Of a stretch of 64,000 nt of DNA, positions 34,484-47,841 are shown piece after piece. How positions within the stretch are numbered: the stretch's first letter is position 1; each line of letters starts with the position of its first letter. The notes beneath the pieces are model-generated. The model made no database searches. It was not told where the DNA came from and worked only from the letters and a program-made list of their open reading frames with translations. The translations under genes were made by a program, and so were the position numbers. The stretch comes from Chamaecyparis obtusa. Its lineage: Eukaryota > Streptophyta > Pinopsida > Cupressales > Cupressaceae. Where the stretch lies: NCBI GenBank assembly GCA_027943335.1, contig BSBK01000761.1, positions 849,001-913,000 of the forward strand, written 5' to 3'.

Positions 34484-37400
34484 ATGGAATCTACTACGAG
34501 ATCTTCTAAGGTTGTGGATGAAGAAGTTAATTTAATAGTGTCAGCAAGTTACAAGGAACCACCTTACAAGCTACACCCTGAATTTGCCTCGAAAATGGAT
34601 TTAGCGGGTGCTTTTTCAAGCGTCCCACCCAGGGTTTTGTTGACAGAAGACATACGATCATACATACACTGTAAAATTGGGGAAATAGGTGATTTCGATA
34701 TGTATTTTGCATTTTAGGCACTTTGTAATGAGAAAATGGAACTGAAACCAGAGAACAAATTGGTTGAGACACTTGGTCTTACTCATGCCCTAGATTTCCC
34801 GAAGGATTTTAAGCATGAATGGATTAGGGTTGTATTGAGCCGCTATCATGAGGGCACATTCTAGCTAGATAGACCAATCAAGGTCACAAAAAGAATGATT
34901 AGCAAGGTTACTAGTTACCCTACTACCGATAAAGCCAAAGCATTTCAAAGCTCATCCTAAGCTGATGTTGAAAAGAATATTGGCACAACATGGGATGGTA
35001 GAGCACTGGAAATTTCATCTATTGTGGATCCCAAAGTTAAGTTTGCATCACATGTAATTGGGTACAAGATATATTAGTCAAGCAGGTTAAACAACGTACC
35101 CTATAGCGCAGTCAACATGGCTCACAAATTGATAAAGAAGGGTCATCAGATTGACCTAGCTGAGCTACTACTGAGACAGGTTGAAGAAAACATGAAAACA
35201 ATCAGGACACAAAAGTCCAATACTTGTAAGTTTGCATCACTCCTAGTATGTTTATTTTTCTATCTCCAGAAATTCTTTCCCTCTGTCGGTCACATTGACT
35301 GGATAGATGATACATCGATCACTTCACAAATATTTGGTATCATGAAAGGTCTGGGAGATAATGCTGAGAGTGTAATCAATAGTTATTTTGAAGATTTCAA
35401 AGTGAAGATGAACTTAAGAAGTAGAATTCCTAATGAATTGGTCAAAAAATATGCGATGGATATTTGTTTCTTAGTGAACACCAACCACACTATGATAAAA
35501 GTTGTAGAACCAAGGAAAAAATGGCTAGCACCTATGGGCTATGAAATGGATCATGATTTTGGTTTGAAATCTATTAAGGCACTGCTAGCATTATCAAAGG
35601 ACACTAAGGCTGCAAGGTTTGGAACCTTTGAGGGAGCTAAGCCAAGAATAAAAACTAATCTAGTCATCAGTAAAATGACAAGGAAATCAAAGAAAATGAA
35701 GAAAGTTTTAACTAGGCACTTTGGAGATGTATCAGACTCATCTGAGGAGTCACCGGTTGAACCTACAACCAAAGGTCAGTTGATGTTGGTTGACAAACCA
35801 TATGACAGTGAGGAGACCGAATCTGAAGAAGAACAAGAAGTGACACCTGTTCCTCCTACTAAAGCTCCAAGGAAGAGGCAGTTGCCAGTGCAAATAGGTG
35901 CACACACAAGGTCATCAACTACAGCTTCACCACTGAAGAATAAAGTAGCTAAGAAGGTAAAAAAATGAAAGGCTGCTACACCAACAAAGACTTATGAAAA
36001 GAAAGGACCCAAGGTTGTAGCAGAGGCACCAAAGAAAAGGAGAAAATTAATAAAAAAAATAGAGAAGACCTTGAGGATGAAGAAGATGACAACAATCAAT
36101 TCAAGGTTTTCAGTAATAAGAATAGGTAAATTGATGAGATTGTTGAAGATATAATTGAGAATGGGAATCTTGCAGATCTAGAACTTAGTAAGTTTGACAA
36201 CATGTCAAATGAAGATCAAAACAAAATTGAGGAAGCCATCATCCAGATGATGATATGCTTCAAATGAGTTCCATTAGAGTTTGAATTATCGCTACCTAAG
36301 ACATTAGAGGACCGAATAAATCAAAAGTGGTCATATGCCTTGGACACCGAAAAGAGGATGAGGGAACAAGCCCTTGTAGCGATTGCACCATATTTATCTC
36401 TTGATGAGATTAAAGATCTTATGGATACTTATGTGTAGAGATTCAAAGTCAAGCACTGAGCTATGCAAATAATAGATGAGAATCTGGTAGATCTCGATGA
36501 GTCTAGTCAACTTATCTGGAGTTCACTTTTAGCTGTTAGAGAGCATAATGAGAAAGTTGCATTTCAAAATTTGTCTAAGAAGAGACAAAATTCAAAAGGT
36601 AAAGGAGTATTCATTAAGGATAATGTAGCAAAGAAGAATAAAGAGTCAATGGTATCACTTGTCGAGGTAATTGATACAATAATTGGTCAAGAAATTAAGA
36701 ATAGTTCACAGGATGCACCGAATCCAAAAGTTATTCAGATTGAGGATACAAATGACAGGGATGTACTCATTGAGGACATCACAAATGGTGATCCTGATGA
36801 TAGGGATGATGATGATGATGTGAATAATGCACAAGACAACACACAAGATGAAGCACAAGTTACCGAGTGTGCATTTCCATCACTACCGGGTGAGCTTCAT
36901 GTACTTGTTGAAGCCATAGAGATTATATCCAAGGAAAAACCTGAAGGCTCTATCCCCGAGCAACCATGAACACAACAGGGGAACCAAGCAATGAACCTCT
37001 TGCAAAGACAAACAAGCCTGAAGGAACAAGGACTAATAAATCAGAAACTGAAGGAAAAGAGGCTAATGAAATAGAACCAAAGGCACACGAAGAGCCTAAG
37101 ACAACTGAGAACACCCCACCTGACACCACATTTGAGGCTCCACCTCATTCAACTGACACATAGGTTACCGAGGAGAAAAAGAAGGAAGATAGTGTGTCAA
37201 CTGGGCAGAACACTTCGAGGGGAGAAGACAAAGTTATTGTCACCATTGTCAAGAATTCACCACTTGCACCGGAGAAGAAGAAAAAGAAGAAAGGAAAAGG
37301 GTCGGTCACTCTAGACGAAGTCATTGTAATACCTGATTGTGACCCAAGGACCCTTAACCCTGATGAATTGAGAAAATATGGGGAATTATGTACAAGGAAA

Positions 37401-38141
37401 GTAGCACAAGAGAAATTGAGACAAGAGAGTAAGAGCAAGGAAATACTAGAAAATGTAAGAGACATCTTACAACAGGTCATCCCCGAGATACATGTAGATG
37501 AGGACACACCAATTATGGACCAAATTTCTACTCTTGCTGAAGGAATCAACACCCCAGATGTTGATGCTGACAAAAGAATTGAAGAGCGGGTGGAATCAAA
37601 GATACAAGATAAATTAGCTGAAAGAATAAGCCAAGAAGTGGCAATTAACAAGGTTAAACTTTCAGAGGTAATAACTGAGATTCAGTCTATTACATTACTA
37701 ATCTATCAAATCTTGTTTAAGCTATGCACTATCAGAACCTTCACTGCAAAGATCAGTGAAAAGATTAAATAGTTTGAGAATGAAATCTCAGTTAGTGCAC
37801 TAGTAGCTACAACTGAGCCATAAGATTTTTCAAAGCATATACTGAGAGTTCAAGAACTCAGGCAGTTAATAGCAGATCTCAAGAAGCAAGAAGAGCACAT
37901 AATTGATCAGGTTACTGAGTTGCAGACATAACTCCTTCCATACCTGAAATTTTTTGAGAAACATATTGTTAGGGCACAATCGCTTGTTGCAACACCAGAG
38001 ATTTATGTGTTGGACAACATATTTGATATGCATGCACAAGTTAGTCTTGAGCACATTGCTCTCACCAACTTGAAAGAGGAATGGGAAAACATCTTGGAGT
38101 CACTGAAGAAAACCCATCAGCACATTTTTGACAAGCTGTAA
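34484..38141 (+). pseudogene. long unrecognised gene-like module in the nested element
   Basis: The frame opened by ATG at 34484 (MESTTRSSKVVDEEV) continues to about 35968 with a few TAG/TGA stops, then shifts twice and carries on to a TAA at 38139. The N-terminal 500 residues look globular: ALDFPKDFKHEWIRVVLSRY, GRALEISSIVDPKVKFASHV, HKLIKKGHQIDLAELLLRQ and KKYAMDICFLVNTNHT. An acidic and Lys-rich linker follows (SDSSEESP, EETESEEEQE, KKKKKGKGS). The last part is coiled coil ending TNLKEEWENILESLKKTHQ. It resembles the gag-derived or captured-gene ORFs of large non-autonomous plant elements, but I cannot name the family. Confidence 0.55.
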
Positions 38142-38350
38142 GTATACAATTTTTGTATTTGGCATTAATATCAAAAAGGGGGAAATCAATGTATATGCCA
38201 AATATGTACATTTTTGCTAAGTATACTACACATTACTGGAGCATGCACCAAGGGGGAGTATTTATAATTATTTTGATATGTATATGTATATGGCAGAGAT
38301 ATAAGTTTTGAGACATAAGGTCTATATACATTCAAGTTTTGATACTAATG

Positions 38351-38364
38351 CCAAAGGGGGAGAT
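38351..38364 (+). other. polypurine tract of the nested element
   Basis: CCAAAGGGGGAGAT lies directly before the 3' LTR, where plus-strand priming occurs in copia-type elements. Confidence 0.85.
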
Positions 38365-39582
38365 TGTTATCTCTATTGAGCATTAATGATTGTCATTAGT
38401 ATCAAAGGTTACCAAAGACATCAATTGGTTACATATATGAACCTAGTTGGTAACTATAAGCATAACAGGCCAGTCGGTTAAGTATATACACCAAGCATCA
38501 AATAGTTTACTGAGCATCATCAGACACCGATACTGAGAAATAGTAAACATCGAGCATCAGAATAAACACCAAGCAGTTTATACAGTGTTTACCGAGGATC
38601 ACAGGAAATGGCATAGTAATCAAGAATGACACATTCTTCTATGCAAATGGTTACAGTAGATCAGCAAACATTTTACCAAGATCGAGAATAATTTATTGTT
38701 GAGATACGATGAAGATCTTATGTAATAGTTTGATCTAGGTTATTTTTGTACACCATAGATCTTAGGGTTTTGTCTAAGATTTGTAAATCTAACTTTGTAT
38801 AAGTGGCATAAAGTTGTATGCTATATATTTTGTTTGTTACATCATTTTTTATGTGAACTGATGTATGAGAAAAAAGGAAGCACTTGAAGCACTAGCCAAC
38901 CTTCAAGATTATTAGTTGATAGAGCAGATCAGTATTTAGAGGAAATCAGATTAAGCAGAATCAGAGCAAGCTGACCAAGTAGTTCAGAGCAAAGATTCAT
39001 CATAGTAAAGGTGATATTTTATCAGTACTTTATTTATCTATATTAGACAATTAAGTTGTCATTAGTAGATAGATGCCTATTTCTTTCTAATCATTGTAAT
39101 AGAGTTTTGTAAAATCTCTTAACAAAGTAGACTTGACAGTCTTTTTGTAAATCTCTTAACCGAGTGCACACTCAAGTAGTGTTGCTAAAATCCTATAACT
39201 AGGTAGATCTTACTGATCTAATATGTTACTCCTAATAGGGTAAGATCACCATAAGTGATCAAAACTTGTAGCCCTAACATGCAAACCTTTTCTATCTACA
39301 GTAGTGAAGAATTTGTGGGTGTCATCCCCACTGCAGTTTTTACCTTCTAACAAGGGTTTCTGTGTTACCAAAATACTTGTGTTACGGGACTATTATATTG
39401 TTGATTTCATGTTGTTTACTTCCACAAGTTGAATGGATGAATGATACATGCATTAGATACAAGTTATTTTGCAAGGTTACTACTGTTTGTTGTTGTACAT
39501 CTGAAAGGTTGATGTGTTAAAGTTTTTGTGGGCACTGATTCACCCCTCCCCTCTTAGTACCCTATCTGTCCTAATTACAACA
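38365..39582 (+). repeat. 3' LTR of the nested non-autonomous element
   Basis: 1,218 bases, TGTTATCTCT to AATTACAACA, followed by the ACTTT target copy at 39583-39587. Confidence 0.95.
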
Positions 39583-40690
39583 ACTTTAAGGTGGATACTA
39601 TTTAACCTTATTCAAGTTCTAAAGGAGTAGGGGAATATTTTGTTTCTCTATTTGATTTACCTACTTCCCCAAAAATACATGGAAAGCCTTCTAAGGCACA
39701 TCCTCCTCACATATACAACTCTCATTTTGTAAGAGAAAGTGACTAGTCCACACTTGAGAAAGAAGACGATGAGGTTTTACAATGGCTTTACAAAGATGAA
39801 AGTGATACTTCAAACAATCCCGTGGAAAGTGTTCAACACATCAATATTCAAACTGACCAATATGGTAAAGGGTTTGAAATTATGCAAAAAATGGGGTATA
39901 AGGGAAGAAGACCCTTAGGTATGAGAAATAAAGGTTTGCTTGAACCTATTGAACCTTCTTGGAGATCAAAGGAAGAAAAATCAGGAGTAGGTTATCAATA
40001 CAAAGGAGAAAGTTCTAGTCCCATGCATGATTTCTATGAACAAGTGAACATGGTAGAGTTTGATATTGATAGTGATGATTCTAGAGAATATGAGTGGGAT
40101 TATTTATCTGAAGACTCTTGTCATGACAAAGAGATTGTTGTCATACATTCTTATACCAATGTTCCTCAAGAACATACTCGAGATAGTGAAGATCCGAAGA
40201 TACTTCTACATACATGCAACTCGATCCACAAGAAGCTAACATAGGGAAAGCACACAATTATCCATGGGTAGGTGAACCTTGGGTACCTTTGTGGTTGGAG
40301 AGTGATTCAAATTTTAGGTTTAACCCACATGTATTCTTTCCCATAGAAGTCTTAGAGGACTCAAGTGAAGAGGAATTTGATCCTTCTTCCATGGATCATC
40401 TTGAGCAAGCTCATGTTATTGACCTTAATGATACAATGTATGAACCATCTAATGAGGTCATGTCCTTAAACCCAGCCAATGACAACTTGCCAATTGAATC
40501 TTTACCCTTAATGCATCCTAAACTTATTGATTGGGACTTAACCGAACCAAATGACTTACTATACTTTCCCAATGACCAAGCAATGACACAATACCTAAAT
40601 GCGGTTGAGCCCTAATTCACCGAAGAGTTTAATCCAAACATGATGAAAAAGGTAGGGGTCCAACCTCTTAATCCAAAGGAAAAAATGAAA
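39583..40690 (+). pseudogene. TAT polyprotein linker with G-patch-like motif
   Basis: Coding sequence of the TAT element resumes straight after the nested element: KVDTI, then GVGEYFVSLFDLPTSPKIHGKPSKAHPPHIY. At about 39855-39955 it reads DQYGKGFEIMQKMGYKG and LGMRNKGLLEPIEP, the glycine pattern of a G-patch, a short RNA-associated motif also known in some retroviral and retrotransposon proteases. An acidic stretch follows, then a frameshift near 40205 into WVGEPWVPLWLESD and on to 40615. This links protease to RT in TAT polyproteins. Confidence 0.75.
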
Positions 40691-40703
40691 AAAAAGTAAA
40701 AAA

Positions 40704-43700
40704 ATGAAAAGTTCTAGTGGTGAAAACCACCATGTGGCACTACTAGAACCAAAAAAAGTAAAAATAAAGGATGGTTGTGATGGTGAAAACCCAACTATGG
40801 CACCTAATGAAGAGAGGTTGGACACCTTACCAGTACATGAGGAAGAAAGATCACCAACTCTTATAGAGCCAACGGAGAAAGTCAACATTGGAACTGAATT
40901 GGAGCCCAAATTCATACATCTAGCAGCTTTACTTACACCTTTAGAGAGAAAGGATTTCATCAAATTTTTCCAAGAAAAGAAAGTGAATTTTGTGTGGTCC
41001 TATGTTGACATGCTGAGATTAGATCCAGACTTCATCATGCATCACTTGAATGTCAAACTAGGGGTTAAACTAGTCAAGCAAAAATTGAGGAAGATGCATC
41101 CACATATAGCTCTTCTAGTTAAAGAAGAATTGGATAAATTGTTAAAGGTGGGGTTCATAAGAGAAATTGTTTATGTGGAATGGATATCAAATATTGTACT
41201 AGTTACCAAGCATGACAAATCCATTCACGTATGTATGGACTTTAGAGATTTGAATCTTGCATGTCCCAAAGATGACTTCCCACTTCCAAGCATAGATGCA
41301 ATAGTGGACTTAACAACTGGTCACCCCATGTTTTCATTTATGGATGGTTTTAGTGGATACAACCAAATTAAGATTACACTCGAAGATCAAGAAAAGACAC
41401 CATTTACATGCCCTTGGGGAACTTTTTGTTGGAATGTAATGCCTTTCGGCCTCAAAAATCCTGGAGCTACTTACCAAAGGGCAATGACCACCATTTTTCA
41501 TGATATGATGCACACCTTCTTAGAAGATTATGTGGATGATATATTGGCTAAGTCACATCAAAGAGAAGATCATTTACAAATTCTGGAGAAGATATTTACA
41601 TGCTTGGAACAATTCAAAGTAAGGCTCAATCCAAAAAAATGTACCTTTGGTGTTCAATCCAAGAAATTATTAGGCTACATAGTTTCAGAAAAAGGTATTG
41701 AAGTGGATCCCGAAAAGGTTCAAGCAATCATGGACATGTAAATTCCTAGAAACATTAGCCAAATGAGGTCTCTTCAAGGAAAACTTCAATCAATAAGGAG
41801 ATTCATTTCTCAACTAGTTGAGAAGTGTCACTCATTCACTAGATTGCTACACAAGGACACCATTTTTATATGGGATGAAGAATGTGACAAGGCCTTTTCC
41901 TTGTTGAAAAATTACTTAATCAATCCACCAATCCTAATGCCACCTATCAAAGGAAAACCATTTCTTTTGTACATATCAGCAATCGAGAGGTCTTTAGGAG
42001 TTCTTTTGGTGCAAGAAGATGATCAAGGAAAAGAGAGAGCTATCTATTATTTGAGCTGAACATTGATTAAGTATGAATTAAACTACACTTTCATGGAAAG
42101 AGCATGCCTAGCTATTGTCTTTGCTTCCCAAAAGTCGAGACACTACATGTTGATGCACAAAGTGAAGCTCATTGCAAAAATTGACCCTTTGAAATACTTG
42201 CTTAGCAAAACTGCCTTAACGAGAAGAATATCAAAATGGGTCATGGTGTTAAGTGAGTTCGATATTGAATATGTGGATAGAAAGGCCATAAAAGGACAAG
42301 TGATAGTAGATCAATTAGCTGAAAATCCATTGGTTTCTACACATCCCATTCAAGTGGAGTTTCCTGATGCAAGAATTGTCAATATAGAAGCTAAGACATG
42401 GAAATTGTACTTTGACGGATCGTACACACAAGGAGGTTCTGGAGCTGGCATATTGTTGATTACCCCTCAAGGGTATACTATTCCTAAATCATACAAGCTC
42501 TTATTCCCATGTACCAAAAACATAGCCGAGTATGAAGCTTTAGTCATTGGTATCAAGATGGCCTTAGAATGGAATATTACTGAGCTACAAGTGTATGGTA
42601 ATTCTTAGTTTGTGATCAATCAAGTCAATAATGAGTACAATACAAAAGATGAAAAGTTAATGCCTTACAAGACAATGATTGATGCTTGGAAAAAATACTT
42701 CGTGTTGATAACTTTTGAGAAAATTCCCAGAGAGAAGAATAGAGTTGCTGATGCAATGGCTACCTTGGCTTCATTAATCCAAAAGCCTGATCAAAATTAA
42801 AGGTATGAATTCTTGGTGGAGGAGTTGGCAAAACCAGCATTTGACCTTCCTGATACCCAAATTATTGCTTTACTTGATGGACATGACTCACTTTGGTATG
42901 GTCCTATTTACACATACCTTAAAGACCAAGTATTACCCTTGAACCAATCCCGAGCCCAAAAATGACACTTCATAAGACAATCGGCTCGTTATATTATCCT
43001 TTCCGACACATTGTATCATAAGGGTCTTGACGAAACTTTACTTAGATGTCTAGAGGAAGAAGAGTCTAAGGTAGCTTTACATGAGGTTCACGAGGGAATT
43101 TGCGGTTTGCATTCAAGCGAGTTAAAATTAGCTAAGAAGATCCTTCGCATGGGGTATTTTTGGAAAACCTTAGAAAAGGATGCTTGTCACTTTGTTAAGA
43201 TATGCACAAAATGTCAATATCATGGTGATATGATACATGTACCAGCTCAAGAACTACATCCTTTTGTTACACCTTGGCTATTTTATCAATGGGGGTTTGA
43301 CTTGATTGGCATGATTTATCCACCTTCATCTAATGGGCACAAATACATTATCATAGCTATGGAATACTTCACTAAATGGGTAGAGGCCATTCCTAATTTG
43401 ATCACTGCTATAGGAAAACAAATCTCTATGTTCATCCTTAATCACATCATTTGTAGATATGGTATTCCTTATGCCATAATTATCGACAATGGAAAAAAAT
43501 TTAAGAACAAAGATGTGGATGAGCTTTGTGATACTTTTCATATTACTCATCACTCTTCTTCCATTTAATATTCACAAGGAAATGGACAAGCTGAGGCTAC
43601 TACTAAGAATATCCTTAAAATCTTGAAGAGATCGGTGAACAAATCAGGAAGAGATTGGCATGTACAAATCAACCCGGCTTTGTGGGCTTATAGAACTAGT

Positions 43701-44154
43701 ATTCAGAAACCTATAGGAGCTACACCATATTCATTAGTTTATGGAGCTAAATTTGTTCTACCTTTGGAGGTTAAAATCTCATCCCTAAGAGTATCATTGC
43801 AAGGATTAGTAACAGATGAGGATTATAGGGTTGCCCGACTTCAAAAATTGGAATTGTTGGAGGAACATCAAGCTCAAGCCTATGAACATTTGAAAGTGTA
43901 CCAAAATAGGATTTCAAGAAACTACAACAAGCACATTAAACCAAGAGTTTTTCAAGTGGGTGATTTAGTGCTAAGGGAGAACCCTAAAAATTAGGCAGAA
44001 AGGGAAAATAAGGGTAAATGGGAAGCAAATTGGCTTGGCCCTTTTATTATTGTTTTTTCTTTTGGAATGGGGACTTACAAATTAGCCAATTGTGATGGGG
44101 AAGAATTACAAGAGCCCATTAATAGCATCCATTTAAAGAGGTTTCATACCTAAT
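40704..44154 (+). pseudogene. TAT element pol: RT, RNase H, second RNase H, integrase
   Basis: One reading frame runs from 40704 to about 44097 with seven in-frame stops (near 41739, 42057, 42606, 42798, 42963, 43566, 43992) and no indel; a one-base gain in a G run at 44097-44101 shifts the last codons. RT has FRDLNLACPKDDFPLP, FMDGFSGYNQI, MPFGLKNPGATYQ and an intact catalytic YVDD at 41529-41540. RNase H follows (FLLYISAIERSLGVLLVQ, KSRHYMLMHKV). The second, archaeal-type RNase H begins WKLYFDGSYTQGGSGAG and ends REKNRVADAMATLASL. Integrase shows the zinc region (HEVHEGICGLH, CTKCQ), then WGFDLIG, AIIIDNGKKF and NGQAEATTKN, keeping D, D and E, and ends KGKWEANWLGPF. The start given is the first ATG of the frame; the polyprotein was longer. 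Confidence 0.93.
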
Positions 44155-46062
44155 CAGATGAGAGAGTATTAGAAGAAAGAGTATTAGATGAGTGTGTATT
44201 TGATGACTCAAGCATCACTTTTGTACATGAGAAAATCAAAAAGACCAAAAACATTGAGAAAAGTTCAAAATCCAAAAAAAAATTAAAAAATTGAAAAGAA
44301 AAATAAAATGAAAAAGATAAAAAAGTGCCTTGGTGAAAACCTAGCAATAGGCACCTTGGTAGCAAAAAAATGAAAAAGAGAAAAAGAGCAATAAACCCGA
44401 AAGGTGAAAACTTGGCAATCAAGCAACTTATGTTCCCTTAAGTCTTTCCTAGTTGCATGTGTACATATTGCATTCCCATCATCTCACTTGTAAATCTTCA
44501 TTGCATCCGTCATTTGTGCATAGTCATAATAAAACCTTTTAGCTGGATTGTTGCATTTTAGATTTCCTATTGCCCTAAGTTTGTCACACGATCACATTTA
44601 TCACTTGGGGGCAGGAAAGGATTGGATTTTTGGTACAAACGGATTCAATAGTGCAACTTTCGGTCACACATCAGAGGGACTTATCAGAGCTTCAAAAGAG
44701 AGAGATTTTGTTGAACCTTTGATGGATATCATTATTCACAACCAAGTATTTTGATCCTACAACTTGATCCTTGAACCTTCATTGACTTTATTATTCAGGA
44801 TTAAAAATTGACATCACTTAAATGATCAGAATGTTTGGAAATTCTATTTGAAAATCTTGATACATTGCAAAACACTTGAAGCTTTTTGATGATCTTTATT
44901 GACTATTTATCGTGTCTTTTTAGCTAATTGATGATGTTTCGACTAGATTGGAAATGATGGAGACATGATATTTTTTCTTGTTTCTGGGTGACTATCTTGA
45001 GGGAGATCCAACAACTTATGTGAATTCGTCTAATGACATGGTCATCAAAGAACCATCAAGGACTTTCATATAGGGTGGAGGGTTGACCTTTGTTTGTTTA
45101 TGCAAACATATACCTTGGCTATTTAGATCTTCCATATCTTAATACCAAAATCCAATTGCAACATTGAATCCATTGAAACTGGTATTCATGCTCCCATAGT
45201 TGGTTATTCAACTAGTGAGGGTTGTACTAGTTTCTTGAAGGGTTACCAAATGCAATATAAAGTGATATTCATATCATCATGATGTGGTTAGTGATGCTTG
45301 TACTTTCTTTCTGGTCCTACAATGCTCAATGATGAAAATATTTCTCTATGGCATTTCTTTGCTAAAAGCTAGTGATAATTTAGTTGCATTGCATTGCATT
45401 TTCATGTTAGATTAAGTGCATAGTTTGTAGTATTTTTCCAAGTGAAAGGGGTTCATCAATTATCTTGATCAATCATTAAAAGGGGGTTCATTTAAAACAA
45501 CATTATCCTTGGTTCAAATCAATCATGTGAGATCATCTTTTGCATTCATTCATAGCATTACCCATTATTCATTATCCCTATATCAGAGAAAAGGAAAAAA
45601 GATTCATTAATCATTCATCATTTACATACATTTAGTCAAGGATAGCACATTAAGAGTTGCATACATAAAAAAAATTCAAAAATATAGTTGCATTCATCAT
45701 ATATTCATATTTCCATATTCAATCATTTGCATCCATACATTGAAAATAAAAAAAGCATATCAAAGTCACATTATCATTTGCATCCATTTATTTATATCAT
45801 ATGTAAGATACATTGCATCCATAGCATAATCAAAAGTAAATACATCATAAACATCATATAGAGCTGCATATAAAGATAATATCACATAAACACATCAAGA
45901 GAATCAAGGAAAGTCCATAATCATGTAAATGTCCATAACATAAAAAATCCATCAAATCTATATATCAAAGATACAATATCATCGACAAAGTGATACATCA
46001 AGTCCTAATCTATAAATAAACATGATATAAAGTCATCAAATGAGGAGATCCATAATCAATCA
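44155..46062. other. post-integrase non-coding region of the TAT element
   Basis: It contains the block GTGCCTTGGTGAAAACCTAG...GGCACCTTGGTAG (44326-44362). Gypsy-1 has the same block at 55430-55466, so it is a conserved mark of this group after integrase. From about 45540 the DNA is low in complexity with many CATTCAT phrases. No sense gene is seen. Confidence 0.55.
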
Positions 46063-47841
46063 TCATGATCCTATGAGAGCACCTAAGCCATCACCTACAC
46101 TTGATCCATCTGGCCCCTTGTCACCTGGTCTATCCTGAGTAGGAGGAGTCTGACTAGTGCTAGCAATACTCGGCCTCTAAGTCATCATGGTCATAAACTG
46201 TTGCATCATAGTGGCCACCTGATCCAATCAGCCAACCACTGCTGATAGACCTATCTATAATGAATGCACATCCTATGACAAAGTGTCTATGCTAGGAGAG
46301 GCCTAAGAAGTCTAAACCATATCCTGTGACCTAGGAATCTGTGGAGGTACCTACTGTGCTGGAATCTGCCCATGCTAAACTAAAGGAACCTACTATATCA
46401 AAGGATCCTATCCTTTGAGAGCCTATCTAGCAGCATTAATATGCACCTATCACCTAACTCTCTGTTGTCTCTATTGTCCTTATACTAATGTATCCCTAGG
46501 ATGAACAAACCCAGGTCCCCAATCCGGCTGAACCTGTCTAATAGCTCTGTCCCTGAAATGTCCACCTCGTACTCGTGGCCCAACTCATCCTCTATCAATG
46601 ATCCAAGGAGCTCTCTATCCTCTATGAGCTCAACGTGGTCTAGGTCTAGCACCACCATCCCCATCACCATCTTCATCATCATCATCTGATTGCTCATCTC
46701 TACCCAGGATCGGCTCTACAAGATCGGTAAATCTCAAAAATTTGTTCCGGGACCACCACTCTCTGTACTCCGCAAACATCCCAACATCTGCCACATGCTC
46801 TAATATATCCTAGCTGATATACATCATCGTAGAAATTTGATCACAAGCAAACTGAAAATCAATCTGTGCCCCCCACATCGATCGCTTTGCCTGGACTTGA
46901 GCATATAAAGCCATACCCTGCGACATATCCTGATATCTGTCGTACTGTCTAGAAACGCAACCAAAGAAAAATCTCTCAATCACAAGGGGTGATCTATCAA
47001 TCATCAATTGAAGAGAAAAAATATAAGGGAGCTCATTCTCATCCTCTCGCCAACCCTCCTAGCCCAAATATGGTCTCCATACGACCTGATCCATATCATC
47101 GATCATGCGACGCCAAAACTCTAGTTTGCCCAGATGATGCTAGACAACCATGCCACTATATAAAAATGCATAAGGATAGCCATGATGACGGATATGATCT
47201 GACAATGGCCTAGTAATGGGAAGATGCTCCCATACCCATAACTGTAATATCACTGCACCTACTGATAATGAGGCACTCAATCTATAAACCACCTCGTGCA
47301 AATCATGGTATAACTAGGCTAGAATGCAAGAACCCCAATCAAAATGCCAATGCTGTGCAAGCATATCCTCTAAAATGTGGCCCCATCCAATAGAGAAACC
47401 TTGACCTCATCGGTCTGGAAGCAGTAATCTGCCTATCAATGCACCTAACACTGTTGGCAATATGGGAAATGAAGCAAACTGTGCCCATGTAATGGTATCA
47501 TCACCAATGGTATTATCCCCAAATACCCATCTACAAATAATGCCATCATATACAGAATCATAATAGACTCTCTCACCCCGAGTCAGAATGCAGAGCAATC
47601 TATAAACATCCTCGGGAGTGATAGTCATCTCCCCAAATGGTAAATGGAAGGTATTGTGGTTAGAGTGCCAACGCTCTGCCACAGTTGTCAGAAGACCACG
47701 GTTCAGCTGGAACCGCAGGATGTCTAGAAGGAAACTCAAACCACACATCTCAATGACGTGATACTCTGGCTGGGTCAACTCCTAACCTAGGTCTAATATC
47801 TAGGAAGCTACGGTCCATATGTATAACTTACAGAAATGTGC

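Larger units (their letters stand above)
32274..39582 (+). mobile_element. complete non-autonomous LTR element (LARD-like, copia-type ends)
   Basis: Two LTRs of equal length (1,218 bases; 32274-33491 and 38365-39582) enclose 4.9 kb, and ACTTT flanks the unit (32269-32273 and 39583-39587). The primer-binding site TGGTATTAGAGC is of initiator tRNA-Met type and the polypurine tract is AAAGGGGGAGA; both are typical of copia elements. No RT, integrase, protease or RNase H can be found. The body encodes a coiled-coil-like protein and a second long gene-like module behind an internal TATA box. Mobilisation would need enzymes from another copia element. Confidence 0.93.

Noticed and set aside
37145..37651. 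Minus-strand Ser/Leu-rich open frame
   Set aside because: Shadow of the Glu/Lys-rich plus-strand module of the nested element.
46485..46697. Minus-strand frame with poly-Met and acidic residues
   Set aside because: It is out of phase with the mobile-domain frame that stays in register from 47841 to 46063.
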